Source of the DNA: Methanobacterium sp.
GTDB taxonomy: Archaea; Methanobacteriota; Methanobacteria; Methanobacteriales; Methanobacteriaceae
Assembly: GCA_003164415.1 (NCBI GenBank)
Contig: PLTK01000196.1
Span: forward strand, 1-8,546
Length of the DNA stretch: 8,546 nt
Direction: 5' to 3'
Position numbers and translations under genes: made by a program
In this document: in pieces, positions 1 to 6,849 of the stretch
Position numbering within the stretch: the stretch's first letter is position 1
Layout of the letters: every line of letters starts with the position of its first letter
The notes under the pieces: model-generated
Database searches by the model: none
Told to the model about the DNA's origin: nothing
What the model saw: the letters and a program-made list of their open reading frames with translations, nothing else

Positions 1-321
1 AATGGTAGAAACCTATCATGGAATTCTATTGAAATTGCAAAGATAATTACAGAGTTCTGTCCAAAAGACTTTTTAATATTGACATATGCTCTGATGCAAG
101 AAAAAGCAAGGATTGTAGTCAAAACTTGTTCAAACAGCAAATATAAAGGAAAAATAAAAGAATCTTGTATTGGTTGTGGGCTTTGTGCAGATATCTGTCT
201 CATGAAAGCCATTGTGTTGAATGATCTCAAGGCACAAATAGATTCAAATTGGTGCTGTGGGTGTCTTATATGTGGTGAATCTTGTCCCACAAACTCAATA
301 GAAATTTTGGAGGTAAAATGA
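1..321 (+). CDS. fwdH: FwdH-like ferredoxin subunit of formylmethanofuran dehydrogenase (5' partial)
   Basis: The frame is open from base 1 with no stop, so the gene begins before the window. The internal TTG at 79 and the later ATG are probably not its start. The 106 visible residues hold a non-ferredoxin segment (about residues 1-50), then a 2[4Fe-4S] ferredoxin domain. Its cysteines are 56, 59, 62, 66 and 85, 88, 91, 95, an extra Cys sits at 86, and the usual proline after the fourth cysteine of the first motif is replaced by Leu. It lies directly before fwdF and its TGA overlaps the fwdF ATG by one base. Position and size fit FwdH, the first gene of the fwdHFGDACB operon described in Methanothermobacter, presumed to pass electrons to the Fwd complex. 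The ferredoxin fold is certain from the motifs. The FwdH name rests on context, and the upstream part was not recognised on its own. Confidence 0.7.
   Translation, partial: NGRNLSWNSIEIAKIITEFCPKDFLILTYALMQEKARIVVKTCSNSKYKGKIKESCIGCGLCADICLMKAIVLNDLKAQIDSNWCCGCLICGESCPTNSIEILEVK
309..314 (+). promoter_or_regulatory. Ribosome binding site deciding the fwdF start
   Basis: GGAGGT ends just before two adjacent ATGs at 318 and 321. In the neighbouring genes the gap from the core GG to the start is 7-9 bases. Only the ATG at 321 gives this (7 bases); 318 would give 4. An in-frame start further upstream at 282 would lie before the site and is unlikely. Confidence 0.7.
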
Positions 322-1379
322 TGATTTCTAACACGAAAGAAGTCCAAGCTCTAGACTTTGAAATATCAAGGTCAGCAGAAGAAAAGAGAGAGCTTCTTTA
401 CAAAGATGATATTTGCATTGGCTGCGGCATATGTGAAAAAACATGTCCTGTAGATGCTATCGAACTTGGCTCAATAGGTGCAATAGTAAGAACAGGCGCT
501 GACGTACCTAAAATAGTATGTGATGAAGATAAATGTGTACTCTGTGGTATGTGTAGTGTAGTATGCCCTGTAGATGCTTTAGAATTTAAAATTGATGATG
601 AATCCATCAAAGACATGGATGAATATCCTCAACTAATAAACTCAGCTGAAATAAATGATGATACATGCATATATTGCAAAGCATGTGAAACAGCATGTCC
701 TAGAGATTCTATTACCATAGCAAGAAATCTACCTGATAGATCTAAACTGGTAACAGGGGAAATTGACATCGATAAGGAAACATGCATAGATTGTGGTATT
801 TGTGAAGAAATGTGTCCCGCAGACGCTATTACAATAGAGCACAAACTACCAACACCAGACGATCCAACAGTATCCTCCGACATAATAGTTGACAAAGATA
901 AATGTGTTTACTGTCTCATATGTAAAAAATCATGTCCGGTGAGCGCAATAAAAGCAGCATGCAGAAGTTGTTCATATGGTGAATACGATTTAAATCCAGA
1001 AGATACTGTGACTACTGGAAGTTCATTTATTGATCATGAAACATGTGTTAAATGCGGATGGTGTCAGGAAATATGTCCTGTTGATGCAGCAACTGTTGTA
1101 AAAACATTTAAAGGTGAATTACATATCGATCAAGATACATGTCAGGCATGTGGAGCTTGTGTAGACATCTGTCCATGTAATGTTTTATCTTTCCCACAAT
1201 CCACTGTACCAGGGAAAAGTCCTGAAAAGGTAATGTCAGATGAAAATTACTGCATATATTGTGGTGCATGTGATAATGTATGTCCTGTAAAAGCTATCGA
1301 AGTTAAGAGAACAGATATTAATCACACACCAACGAAGTCAAAATCATGGGAGAAACAAATAGACTCTCTTAAAACTTAG
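321..1379 (+). CDS. fwdF: Formylmethanofuran dehydrogenase subunit F, polyferredoxin with eight [4Fe-4S] motifs
   Basis: A 352-residue polyferredoxin that wires electrons to the tungsten/molybdenum site of the cytoplasmic Fwd complex. Eight C-x2-C-x2-C-x3-CP motifs are visible at about residues 32-43, 72-83, 116-127, 155-166, 195-206, 242-253, 274-285 and 311-322. This is the full set expected for FwdF, which in the known complex binds eight cubane clusters. The start was set at 321 by the GGAGGT at 309-314; the upstream gene's TGA shares one base with it, which suggests translational coupling. An additional CRSC pair at residues 214-217, between motifs five and six, is outside the canonical set. 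The last 20 or so residues are polar and lack cysteines. Identification is strong from the motif count, the length and the position between fwdH and fwdG. Confidence 0.93.
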   Translation: MISNTKEVQALDFEISRSAEEKRELLYKDDICIGCGICEKTCPVDAIELGSIGAIVRTGADVPKIVCDEDKCVLCGMCSVVCPVDALEFKIDDESIKDMDEYPQLINSAEINDDTCIYCKACETACPRDSITIARNLPDRSKLVTGEIDIDKETCIDCGICEEMCPADAITIEHKLPTPDDPTVSSDIIVDKDKCVYCLICKKSCPVSAIKAACRSCSYGEYDLNPEDTVTTGSSFIDHETCVKCGWCQEICPVDAATVVKTFKGELHIDQDTCQACGACVDICPCNVLSFPQSTVPGKSPEKVMSDENYCIYCGACDNVCPVKAIEVKRTDINHTPTKSKSWEKQIDSLKT

Positions 1380-1395
1380 ATTTGAGGCGATATTT

Positions 1396-1632
1396 ATGGA
1401 GATGGAATTAAAAGTAAATCAAGATAACTGTCTTGGATGCGGAGTATGTGTTGTTGCATGCCCTGTAAATGCATCTATAAGCAACGAAGTAGCAGGCGGC
1501 CATGGATCTAAAACCACAGAAACGATCATGATGGTTGAAAACGGTTTTATCAAACTGTTCAGCCCTGAAAAATGCACAAAATGTGGAACTTGCCAATTGT
1601 TCTGTCCAACAGACGCAATATGGCTGGAGTGA
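1396..1632 (+). CDS. fwdG: Formylmethanofuran dehydrogenase subunit G, 2[4Fe-4S] ferredoxin
   Basis: A 78-residue small ferredoxin, the usual size for FwdG, that links the FwdF polyferredoxin to the catalytic FwdBD part. Two cluster motifs are complete: cysteines 12, 15, 18, 22 and 60, 63, 66, 70, both followed by proline. They are separated by a glycine-rich insert around residues 30-50. A GAGGCGAT ribosome site at 1384-1391 sits 8 bases before the ATG at 1396, which favours this start over a second ATG two codons later. It lies 16 bases after fwdF and 9 bases before fwdD, within the same transcript. On motifs alone it could be any small bacterial-type ferredoxin; the operon position makes FwdG the clear choice. 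Confidence 0.92.
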   Translation: MEMELKVNQDNCLGCGVCVVACPVNASISNEVAGGHGSKTTETIMMVENGFIKLFSPEKCTKCGTCQLFCPTDAIWLE

Positions 1633-1641
1633 GGTGTTTTA

Positions 1642-2172
1642 ATGACTTATGTAGACAAACCCACTGTTTCAAATGTGGTAAAATTTGATGATCCAAAGGT
1701 GAAAAAGGTTAAGAAGATAACAGTAATGCTCAATACTGGAACCGATATATATCAAGGAGCCTGTAAAAAGAGGGGATCAACCCTTAAAGATGAATACAGG
1801 AAGGTTGCTGGAGTAGCATACATGGATCCAAAGGACATGGCCAGATTGGCAGTAGGAAACTGGGAAAGTGTTAAAGTAAAATCTGATTGGGGAGAGGTAA
1901 TTTGTTATGCCGCCCACTCAAGGGATGCACCACACGAAGGAATGATCTTCATACCAAAGGGACCATGGGCAAATGTAGTCGTAAGTCCTGAAACATACTG
2001 CTGTAACGACCCAACTTACAAAGGAATTGAAGCAACAGTAGAAAAATCTGATAAAGAAGTTCTTTTAATGGCTGATCTTATGAGATCGGTTTACAGGAAA
2101 TACACCAAAAACGAAAAGAATGTTGACGAGCTTCCTTCACTTGGAGAGATGCCAGTCTTCACGAAAAAATGA
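1642..2172 (+). CDS. fwdD: Formylmethanofuran dehydrogenase subunit D, molybdopterin dinucleotide-binding domain, extended form
   Basis: FwdD supplies the dinucleotide-binding C-terminal domain that is fused in other formate dehydrogenase-family enzymes. With FwdB it holds the pterin-bound tungsten or molybdenum. The core is recognisable: ITVMLNTGTDIYQG near residues 26-39, a MDPKDMARLAV helix near 61-71, SDWGEV near 81-86, and FIPKGPWAN near 103-111. At 176 residues it is longer than the roughly 130 I expect for the family. About 25 lysine-rich residues precede the core and about 25 follow it. The ribosome site GAGGTG at 1631-1636 supports the ATG at 1642, so the N-terminal extension is probably translated, although the internal ATG at residue 29 could be an alternative. 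A CC pair sits at 120-121. The stop lies directly before the fwdB ribosome site. Confidence 0.88.
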   Translation: MTYVDKPTVSNVVKFDDPKVKKVKKITVMLNTGTDIYQGACKKRGSTLKDEYRKVAGVAYMDPKDMARLAVGNWESVKVKSDWGEVICYAAHSRDAPHEGMIFIPKGPWANVVVSPETYCCNDPTYKGIEATVEKSDKEVLLMADLMRSVYRKYTKNEKNVDELPSLGEMPVFTKK

Positions 2173-2178
2173 GGAGGT
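2173..2178 (+). promoter_or_regulatory. Ribosome binding site deciding the fwdB start
   Basis: GGAGGT follows the fwdD TGA immediately and lies 8 bases before the ATG at 2187. The earlier in-frame ATG at 2169 overlaps both the fwdD stop and this site, so it would leave the gene without a ribosome site. The six residues it would add have the low-information composition expected of a translated Shine-Dalgarno stretch. Confidence 0.8.
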
Positions 2179-2186
2179 CAAAAAAA

Positions 2187-3527
2187 ATGGTATACGAAGA
2201 ACCTGTTACTGATTACGATCATATTGTAGAAAACTGTACATGTGCATTTTGTGGAAGTAACTGTGATGATTTAGATTATTTAGTTAAGGGTAACCATGTA
2301 GTTGCTGTAAGGCATGCTTGCAGACTTGGTGCAAGTAAAATCATGGAAGACGAAGACCAAAGACTGAAAGTCCCAATGATGAGGGATGAAAACGGAGAAC
2401 TCCAAGAAGTCGACTGGGACACAGCACTCGATGCAGCAGCAGAACTAATAGCAAATGCTGTAAGACCATTATTCTATGGTTGGAGTGAAACATCAATAGA
2501 ATGTATGAAAAAAGGATTAGAACTTACTGAATATGTAGGTGCTGTTATTGATAACCAGGCAACAATTTGCCACGGGCCAACAGTACAAGCTGTGCAGAAT
2601 GTAGGATATCCATTAATGTCTCTAGGTGAAGTTAAAAACAGAGCAGATATGGTGGTTTACACAGGAAGTAATCCTATGAATGCTCATCCAAGACATCTTG
2701 CAAGATATTCTGTATTCCCTAGAGGATGGTTCAGACAGAGAGGAAGATTCGACAGAACACTCGTTACATGGGATCCTAAATTTTCTGATACAGCAAAAAT
2801 GTCAGATATATGGGTGCCATTTGAAGAAAATGGAGATTATGCTTTTTGTAATGCAATTAGGGCTGTTTTAAAGGGTAAAGAACTTAAAGAAGATGTTATT
2901 TCAGGAATACCTAAACAAGATATTATTGATCTAACCGAAGCAATGAAAAATGTTGAATTTGGAGCTCTCTTTTTCGGACTTGGATTAACCCACACATTAT
3001 CCAAACAGAGAAATATTGATATAGCTATCGGGCTTGTTCAAGATTTAAATGCATACACCAAATGGGTTTTACTACCAATGAGAGGTCACTTTAATGTTAA
3101 CGGATTTAACATCTTCATGGCCTATCAAATGGGATTCCCATACGGTGTAGATTTCTGCAGAGGATACCCACGTTATATGATCGGAGAAACAACAACCGTT
3201 GATCTTCTTAACAGGGAAGAACCTGATGTATTCATGGTGATTGCTGCAGATCCTGGAGCACATTTCCCTGGAGGGGCAAACATGCACCTTGCAAACATAC
3301 CAGTTATCCAAATAGACATACACTGGGGACCATCCACTGAACTTGCAGACATAGTTCTTCCTGGAACATTTATTGGTGTTGAAACTGCAGGAACAAGCTA
3401 TAGAATGGATTCTGTTCCTATTCATATGAAAAGTGCCATAAATCCACCTGAAACTTGCAGAGAAGATGAATGGATCGTAAATGAGCTATATGAACGTGTT
3501 AAAAAGATTAAAGAAGAGGCAAAATAG
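2187..3527 (+). CDS. fwdB: Formylmethanofuran dehydrogenase subunit B, Mo/W-pterin catalytic subunit with Cys ligand
   Basis: The 446-residue catalytic subunit, related to formate dehydrogenase, reduces CO2 to formate at a bis-pterin W or Mo centre. A [4Fe-4S] site is visible near the N-terminus (Cys19, 22, 26 and Cys45 in HACRLG). The metal ligand is very probably Cys128 in ATICHGP; some methanogens have selenocysteine there, but this codon is TGC. Other family landmarks are the YTGSNPMNAHPRH segment, the MRGHFNVNGFN segment, and DPGAHFPGG near the C-terminus. The start at 2187 was chosen from the GGAGGT at 2173-2178. The N-terminus runs about ten residues longer than I expect, with an extra Cys17. 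The gene is followed 8 bases later by fwdA. Whether the enzyme takes tungsten or molybdenum cannot be read from the sequence; the HFGD-type operon resembles the tungsten (fwd) version. Confidence 0.92.
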   Translation: MVYEEPVTDYDHIVENCTCAFCGSNCDDLDYLVKGNHVVAVRHACRLGASKIMEDEDQRLKVPMMRDENGELQEVDWDTALDAAAELIANAVRPLFYGWSETSIECMKKGLELTEYVGAVIDNQATICHGPTVQAVQNVGYPLMSLGEVKNRADMVVYTGSNPMNAHPRHLARYSVFPRGWFRQRGRFDRTLVTWDPKFSDTAKMSDIWVPFEENGDYAFCNAIRAVLKGKELKEDVISGIPKQDIIDLTEAMKNVEFGALFFGLGLTHTLSKQRNIDIAIGLVQDLNAYTKWVLLPMRGHFNVNGFNIFMAYQMGFPYGVDFCRGYPRYMIGETTTVDLLNREEPDVFMVIAADPGAHFPGGANMHLANIPVIQIDIHWGPSTELADIVLPGTFIGVETAGTSYRMDSVPIHMKSAINPPETCREDEWIVNELYERVKKIKEEAK

Positions 3528-3535
3528 GTGATCTC

Positions 3536-5254
3536 ATGGAATATATATTAAAGAATGGAATAGTATATGATCCAACTAATAATGTTAATGGTGACAAGAA
3601 GGATGTAATGATCAAGGATGGAAAGATCGTTGACAATGTCTCTTCCGATGCCAAAGTACTGGATGTAACAGATAAACTGGTTATGGCTGCAGGAGTAGAT
3701 GTTCACTCTCATATAGCAGGTCCGAAACTATGTCTTGGACGACTTTACAGACCAGAAGACAGTAGAGCAGGAGTTGTAGCTAAAACCGATATTACAAGGG
3801 CAGAAACAGGGTTTTCAATACCTAGTTGTTCTGCAACCGGATACAGATACTCTAGAATGGGTTATGGAACTGTAACAGAAGCTGCGGTACCTCCATTAGA
3901 AGCAAAGCATACTCATGAAGAGATAATGGCTATACCGAATATAGATGTTTCACCATTAGCTCTCTTTGGAAACAACTGGTTTGTACTACAATTTGTAAAA
4001 GAAAATGATCTTGAAGGTCTTGCAGCTTTCGTGTCGTCATGGCTTAAGATTAGTAGATGTTACGGAATGAAAGTTGTTAATCCCTGCGGAAGTGAAGCAT
4101 GGGGTTGGGGCCAGAATGTACATGGAATTGATGATCCTGCTCCATATTGGGGCGTTACAGGTGGAGAAGTTGTAAGAGCTTTAACAAAAGTAAATGAGAT
4201 GTTAGGATTACCTCATTCAATGCATGTCCACCCTAATGATCTTGGACACCCAGGAAATTATCCAACCACAATAGCTACACTTGACGTTGTCAAGGATATT
4301 GAGAAAAATCCTAATGTTTTAAGAGATCAGACCATACACTGTACCCATCTTCAGTTTCACAGTTATGGTGGAACAAGTTGGAGGGATGCTAAGTCTGGTG
4401 CAGAACCAGTTGCAGATTACATAAACAAAAATAAACATGTAACATGTGATGTTGGACAAGTAACCTTTGATGAAACAACAACAATGACTGCAGATGCACC
4501 AATGGAATACGATCTTTACAAACTCACCGGTTTGAAATGGGCAAATAAGGATATTGAACTTGAAACAGCATCCGGTTTAATTCCTGTTATTTATTCACCA
4601 AAATCCCCAGTTTCCACATTACAATGGGCTATTGGATTAGAACTATTCCTATTAATAAAAGATCCATGGCAAGTTGTTCTTACAACAGACAGTCCTAATG
4701 CTGGACCATTCATAAGATACCCAAGAATTATTTCATGGCTCATGAGCAGTGACCGTAGGACTGAAATGATTGAAAATAAAGAAGTTCACAATTGGGCAAG
4801 TAAAAGAACATCATTACCAACACTTGACAGGGTTTACGATTGGAATGACATAGCAATAACAACTAGATCTGCACCTGCAAAAATATTAGGTCTTGAAAAA
4901 AGAGGACACCTTGGAATCGGAGCAAATGCAGATGTAGCAGTCTACGATATTGAACCTGAAAACTTTGATGCGACTAAAGCTTCAAATGCTGCTGTAGTAG
5001 AAGATGTTTTAACAAGAGCAGCATACACAATTAAAGATGGTGAAGTCGTTGTTAAAGATGGTAAAATCGTAAAAATAGTACCAAGCAGGCACATGTGGAC
5101 AAATGTAACTGGATTTGAACAGCAAGAGAAAAAGGTACTTGAAGATATCATGCCAATGTTCAACAGGTATTACACAGTTAAGTTCGAGAACTACAAAGTA
5201 TTTGATCACTACATAGATCCAGCAATCGAATTTACAATTGACGCAAGTAAATAA
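3536..5254 (+). CDS. fwdA: Formylmethanofuran dehydrogenase subunit A, dinuclear-metal amidohydrolase
   Basis: FwdA condenses formate, delivered from FwdB through an internal tunnel, with methanofuran to give formylmethanofuran. At 572 residues it has normal family length. The amidohydrolase metal ligands line up: His57 and His59 in VDVHSHIAGPK, a probable carboxylated Lys179 in YGMKVVNPCG, His candidates at 230/232 (HSMHVHPNDLGHPGN) and 268/271 (IHCTHLQFHSYGG), and Asp385 in LTTDSPNAGPF. The N-terminal MEYILKNGIVYDP strand and a late region resembling it (residues about 500-515, KDGEVVVKDGK) form the small beta-sandwich typical of amidohydrolases. An AGGTGATCT ribosome site (3527-3535) begins on the last base of the fwdB stop and supports the ATG at 3536. 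The C-terminal 50 residues look the least conserved to me. Confidence 0.95.
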   Translation: MEYILKNGIVYDPTNNVNGDKKDVMIKDGKIVDNVSSDAKVLDVTDKLVMAAGVDVHSHIAGPKLCLGRLYRPEDSRAGVVAKTDITRAETGFSIPSCSATGYRYSRMGYGTVTEAAVPPLEAKHTHEEIMAIPNIDVSPLALFGNNWFVLQFVKENDLEGLAAFVSSWLKISRCYGMKVVNPCGSEAWGWGQNVHGIDDPAPYWGVTGGEVVRALTKVNEMLGLPHSMHVHPNDLGHPGNYPTTIATLDVVKDIEKNPNVLRDQTIHCTHLQFHSYGGTSWRDAKSGAEPVADYINKNKHVTCDVGQVTFDETTTMTADAPMEYDLYKLTGLKWANKDIELETASGLIPVIYSPKSPVSTLQWAIGLELFLLIKDPWQVVLTTDSPNAGPFIRYPRIISWLMSSDRRTEMIENKEVHNWASKRTSLPTLDRVYDWNDIAITTRSAPAKILGLEKRGHLGIGANADVAVYDIEPENFDATKASNAAVVEDVLTRAAYTIKDGEVVVKDGKIVKIVPSRHMWTNVTGFEQQEKKVLEDIMPMFNRYYTVKFENYKVFDHYIDPAIEFTIDASK

Positions 5255-5260
5255 GGGGTG
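5255..5260 (+). promoter_or_regulatory. Ribosome binding site deciding a TTG start for fwdC
   Basis: GGGGTG lies 6 bases before the TTG at 5267. Its core GG is 8 bases from that codon, the same spacing as in the rest of the operon. The competing GTG at 5258 lies inside this site, so using it would leave no ribosome site. Confidence 0.7.
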
Positions 5261-5266
5261 TTTAGA

Positions 5267-6076
5267 TTGAAAACAATTACATTAACTTTAAAGAAGTTTT
5301 CCAGTATAGCCCTGGAATTTGAAGAACTTATACCAGATACCGTGTACAACTGGAATAAAGAAGATTTTGAAAACTATCAAGTACCTGTAGGTAACTCTAG
5401 ATTCCCTTTAACTAATTACTTCGATATAGAAGTTGAAGGAGATGCAGAAGGTCCTGAAGATGTCAAAATGATACTCGAAGGTGATATGGGTAGGGTTAAG
5501 TACATAGGATACAGGATGACTGATGGTGAAATAATAGTAAATGGTGATGCAGATTTACAAGCCGGCGCAGAGATGATTGGCGGATCTTTAAAAATAAATG
5601 GAAACGCAGAAAGCTATGTCGGCAGGGAAATGAGAGGCGGAAACATTGAAGTTATGGGAAACGTCAAAGAATACTGTGGAACCTCATACATTGGTGAATG
5701 GAGAGGAATGAGTGGTGGAGTCATAAAAGTACATGGTAATGCGGGTAAACAACTTGCAGACTGTATGTCTGGCGGAGAAATTTATATTGGTGGCAACTGT
5801 GACATACTTGCAGGTATCCATATGACCAAAGGATACATTGAGATTGGTGGAGACGTAACAAGGTGGCCTGGTGGACAAATGAAAAATGGTACCATTGTCA
5901 TCAAGGGAAAACTCAGCTACCTTCTTGAAGGTTTTGATCCCGAGGGAGTTTTTGTCGATCCTGAAGTAGACGGAAAACAGCTCGCTGGTAAATATATTAA
6001 ATATAAAGGTGATGTTGGAGTAAACGGAAAAGGAAGTCTGTGGTTAGACGCAGAGAAAAATAGGAACTTATTATAA
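5267..6076 (+). CDS. fwdC: Formylmethanofuran dehydrogenase subunit C, GXGXG beta-helix scaffold
   Basis: FwdC is the structural subunit. It resembles the C-terminal beta-helix of glutamate synthase and holds FwdA and FwdBD together. From the TTG start the product is 269 residues. Residues about 80-215 contain repeated turns of the pattern G-x-x-M-x-x-G-x-I-x-I-x-G, for example YRMTDGEIIVNGDA, EMIGGSLKINGNA, EMRGGNIEVMGNV, CMSGGEIYIGGNC, HMTKGYIEIGGDV and QMKNGTIVIKGKL, as expected for this fold. The TTG at 5267 was preferred to the in-frame GTG at 5258 because the GTG lies within the ribosome site and because MKTITLTLKK resembles a normal FwdC N-terminus. It is the last gene of the operon; an oligo-T tract begins 15 bases after its stop. 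Confidence 0.93.
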   Translation: MKTITLTLKKFSSIALEFEELIPDTVYNWNKEDFENYQVPVGNSRFPLTNYFDIEVEGDAEGPEDVKMILEGDMGRVKYIGYRMTDGEIIVNGDADLQAGAEMIGGSLKINGNAESYVGREMRGGNIEVMGNVKEYCGTSYIGEWRGMSGGVIKVHGNAGKQLADCMSGGEIYIGGNCDILAGIHMTKGYIEIGGDVTRWPGGQMKNGTIVIKGKLSYLLEGFDPEGVFVDPEVDGKQLAGKYIKYKGDVGVNGKGSLWLDAEKNRNLL

Positions 6077-6090
6077 ACCTATTTTAAACT

Positions 6091-6113
6091 TCTTTATTTT
6101 TTATTTTTTTTAT
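6091..6113 (+). terminator. Oligo-T terminator of the fwd operon
   Basis: A tract of 23 bases that is almost all T starts shortly after the fwdC stop. Runs of U in the transcript are the standard intrinsic termination signal of archaea. No strong hairpin precedes it. Confidence 0.55.
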
Positions 6114-6130
6114 TAGATTATTATAATTTT

Positions 6131-6144
6131 AAACTTATTTATGG
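6131..6144 (+). promoter_or_regulatory. Candidate BRE/TATA promoter of the paralog-pair unit
   Basis: AAAC followed by TTATTTAT fits an archaeal BRE plus TATA box. Initiation would fall some 25 bases downstream, near 6160-6165, giving a short leader that still includes the GGTGA ribosome site at 6166-6170. The surroundings are very AT-rich, so chance matches are common. Confidence 0.4.
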
Positions 6145-6176
6145 TTTAAAATTCTAATCTTAATTGGTGAAATCTT

Positions 6177-6473
6177 ATGGAAAAAGAAATTAATTTAAAT
6201 GCTGATGCAGCAATTGAGTATGTAGAAAGTAATGTTAAGAATTACGATTTACTCGAAATATCATTTAACAGAGTTTTTGTTCCTGGTGAAGTTTTAGATA
6301 TAAGTCCGTTTGAAAATGATGGTGTTAAAGGTGTGAGAGTTCTTATTAAAATGAATGGCAAGACTATTAGGGAAACTGTAGAATTGGATCTTATGGAAAT
6401 AAAGGATGATATTATAGAAATAAGACATATTACTGAAGAAACATCTACAGTGCTAGTTATTGAAGAAGACTAG
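6177..6473 (+). CDS. Unrecognised acidic 98-residue protein, first of a tandem paralog pair
   Basis: I do not recognise this family with confidence. It could be one of the small uncharacterised archaeal DUF families typical of Methanobacteriales (DUF2097 came to mind but is unverified). The protein is soluble and acidic, with no signal peptide, membrane segment or cysteine. It has a predicted short N-terminal helix (DAAIEYVESNV) and then alternating hydrophobic strands around NRVFVPGEVLDI, GVRVLIKM, TVELDLMEIKDD and TVLVIEED, which suggests a small beta-barrel-like domain. It resembles the next gene along its whole length, with shared NRVF-x-PGEV and V-x-LDL-x-E-x-KD. A GGTGA ribosome site precedes the ATG and a candidate promoter lies at 6131-6144. 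It probably starts its own transcript after the fwd terminator, though readthrough from fwd is possible. Confidence 0.75.
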   Translation: MEKEINLNADAAIEYVESNVKNYDLLEISFNRVFVPGEVLDISPFENDGVKGVRVLIKMNGKTIRETVELDLMEIKDDIIEIRHITEETSTVLVIEED

Positions 6474-6484
6474 GTGGTTTTAAA

Positions 6485-6799
6485 ATGATTAAAACAATTA
6501 AAATGGATTGTGATGAAGCGATAGATTATGTTAGAAATAATGTAAAGGAATATGATGATCTTGAACTATCCTACAATCGTGTTTTTACTCCTGGAGAAGT
6601 TATAGGTATTGATATTGAGGAAGAAAAATCTGGAGAGCCTGCATGCAAAGTAATGGTCCAAGTATCTTCAGATATAGGTACAACTGTAGATTTAGACTTG
6701 CAAGAGCTAAAAGATGAACTTGTAGAAGTTAAGCATACACCCAAAGATAGTGATACTAGCACAGTGATAGTTATTGAAAGGTGCGAAAATCCGATTTAA
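6485..6799 (+). CDS. Unrecognised acidic 104-residue protein, second of a tandem paralog pair
   Basis: This is a diverged duplicate of the preceding gene, with roughly 40% identical residues by eye. Shared landmarks are DEAIDYVRNNV, EYDDLELSYNRVFTPGEVIGI, VDLDLQELKDELVEVKH and TVIVIE. It differs by a slightly longer loop (EEEKSGEPACK) and by two cysteines in addition to one near the start. The gap to the first gene is 11 bases, and a GGTGG ribosome site begins at the last base of that gene's stop codon, so the two are almost certainly co-transcribed. No catalytic motif, membrane segment or export signal is visible. Keeping two diverged copies side by side suggests a heteromer or two related substrates, but this is inference. 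Confidence 0.75.
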   Translation: MIKTIKMDCDEAIDYVRNNVKEYDDLELSYNRVFTPGEVIGIDIEEEKSGEPACKVMVQVSSDIGTTVDLDLQELKDELVEVKHTPKDSDTSTVIVIERCENPI

Positions 6800-6849
6800 A
6801 TTCATTAAAAGATGTATTAAATAAATTGAAGTAGGAGGACTAATAAACA

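Noticed and set aside
398..895. Open frames on the minus strand across fwdF
   Set aside because: They are shadows of the repeated cysteine motifs on the plus strand. Their products are low-complexity Ser/His/Ile-rich repeats without ribosome sites.
2565..2575. Possible selenocysteine at the FwdB metal ligand, as in some methanogens
   Set aside because: The codon in ATICHGP is TGC, an ordinary cysteine, and no in-frame TGA occurs in the gene.
6177..6799. The tandem pair as a toxin-antitoxin system
   Set aside because: The two proteins are homologous to each other over their full length, and neither shows a toxin motif or a DNA-binding domain. A toxin-antitoxin pair would have unrelated partners.
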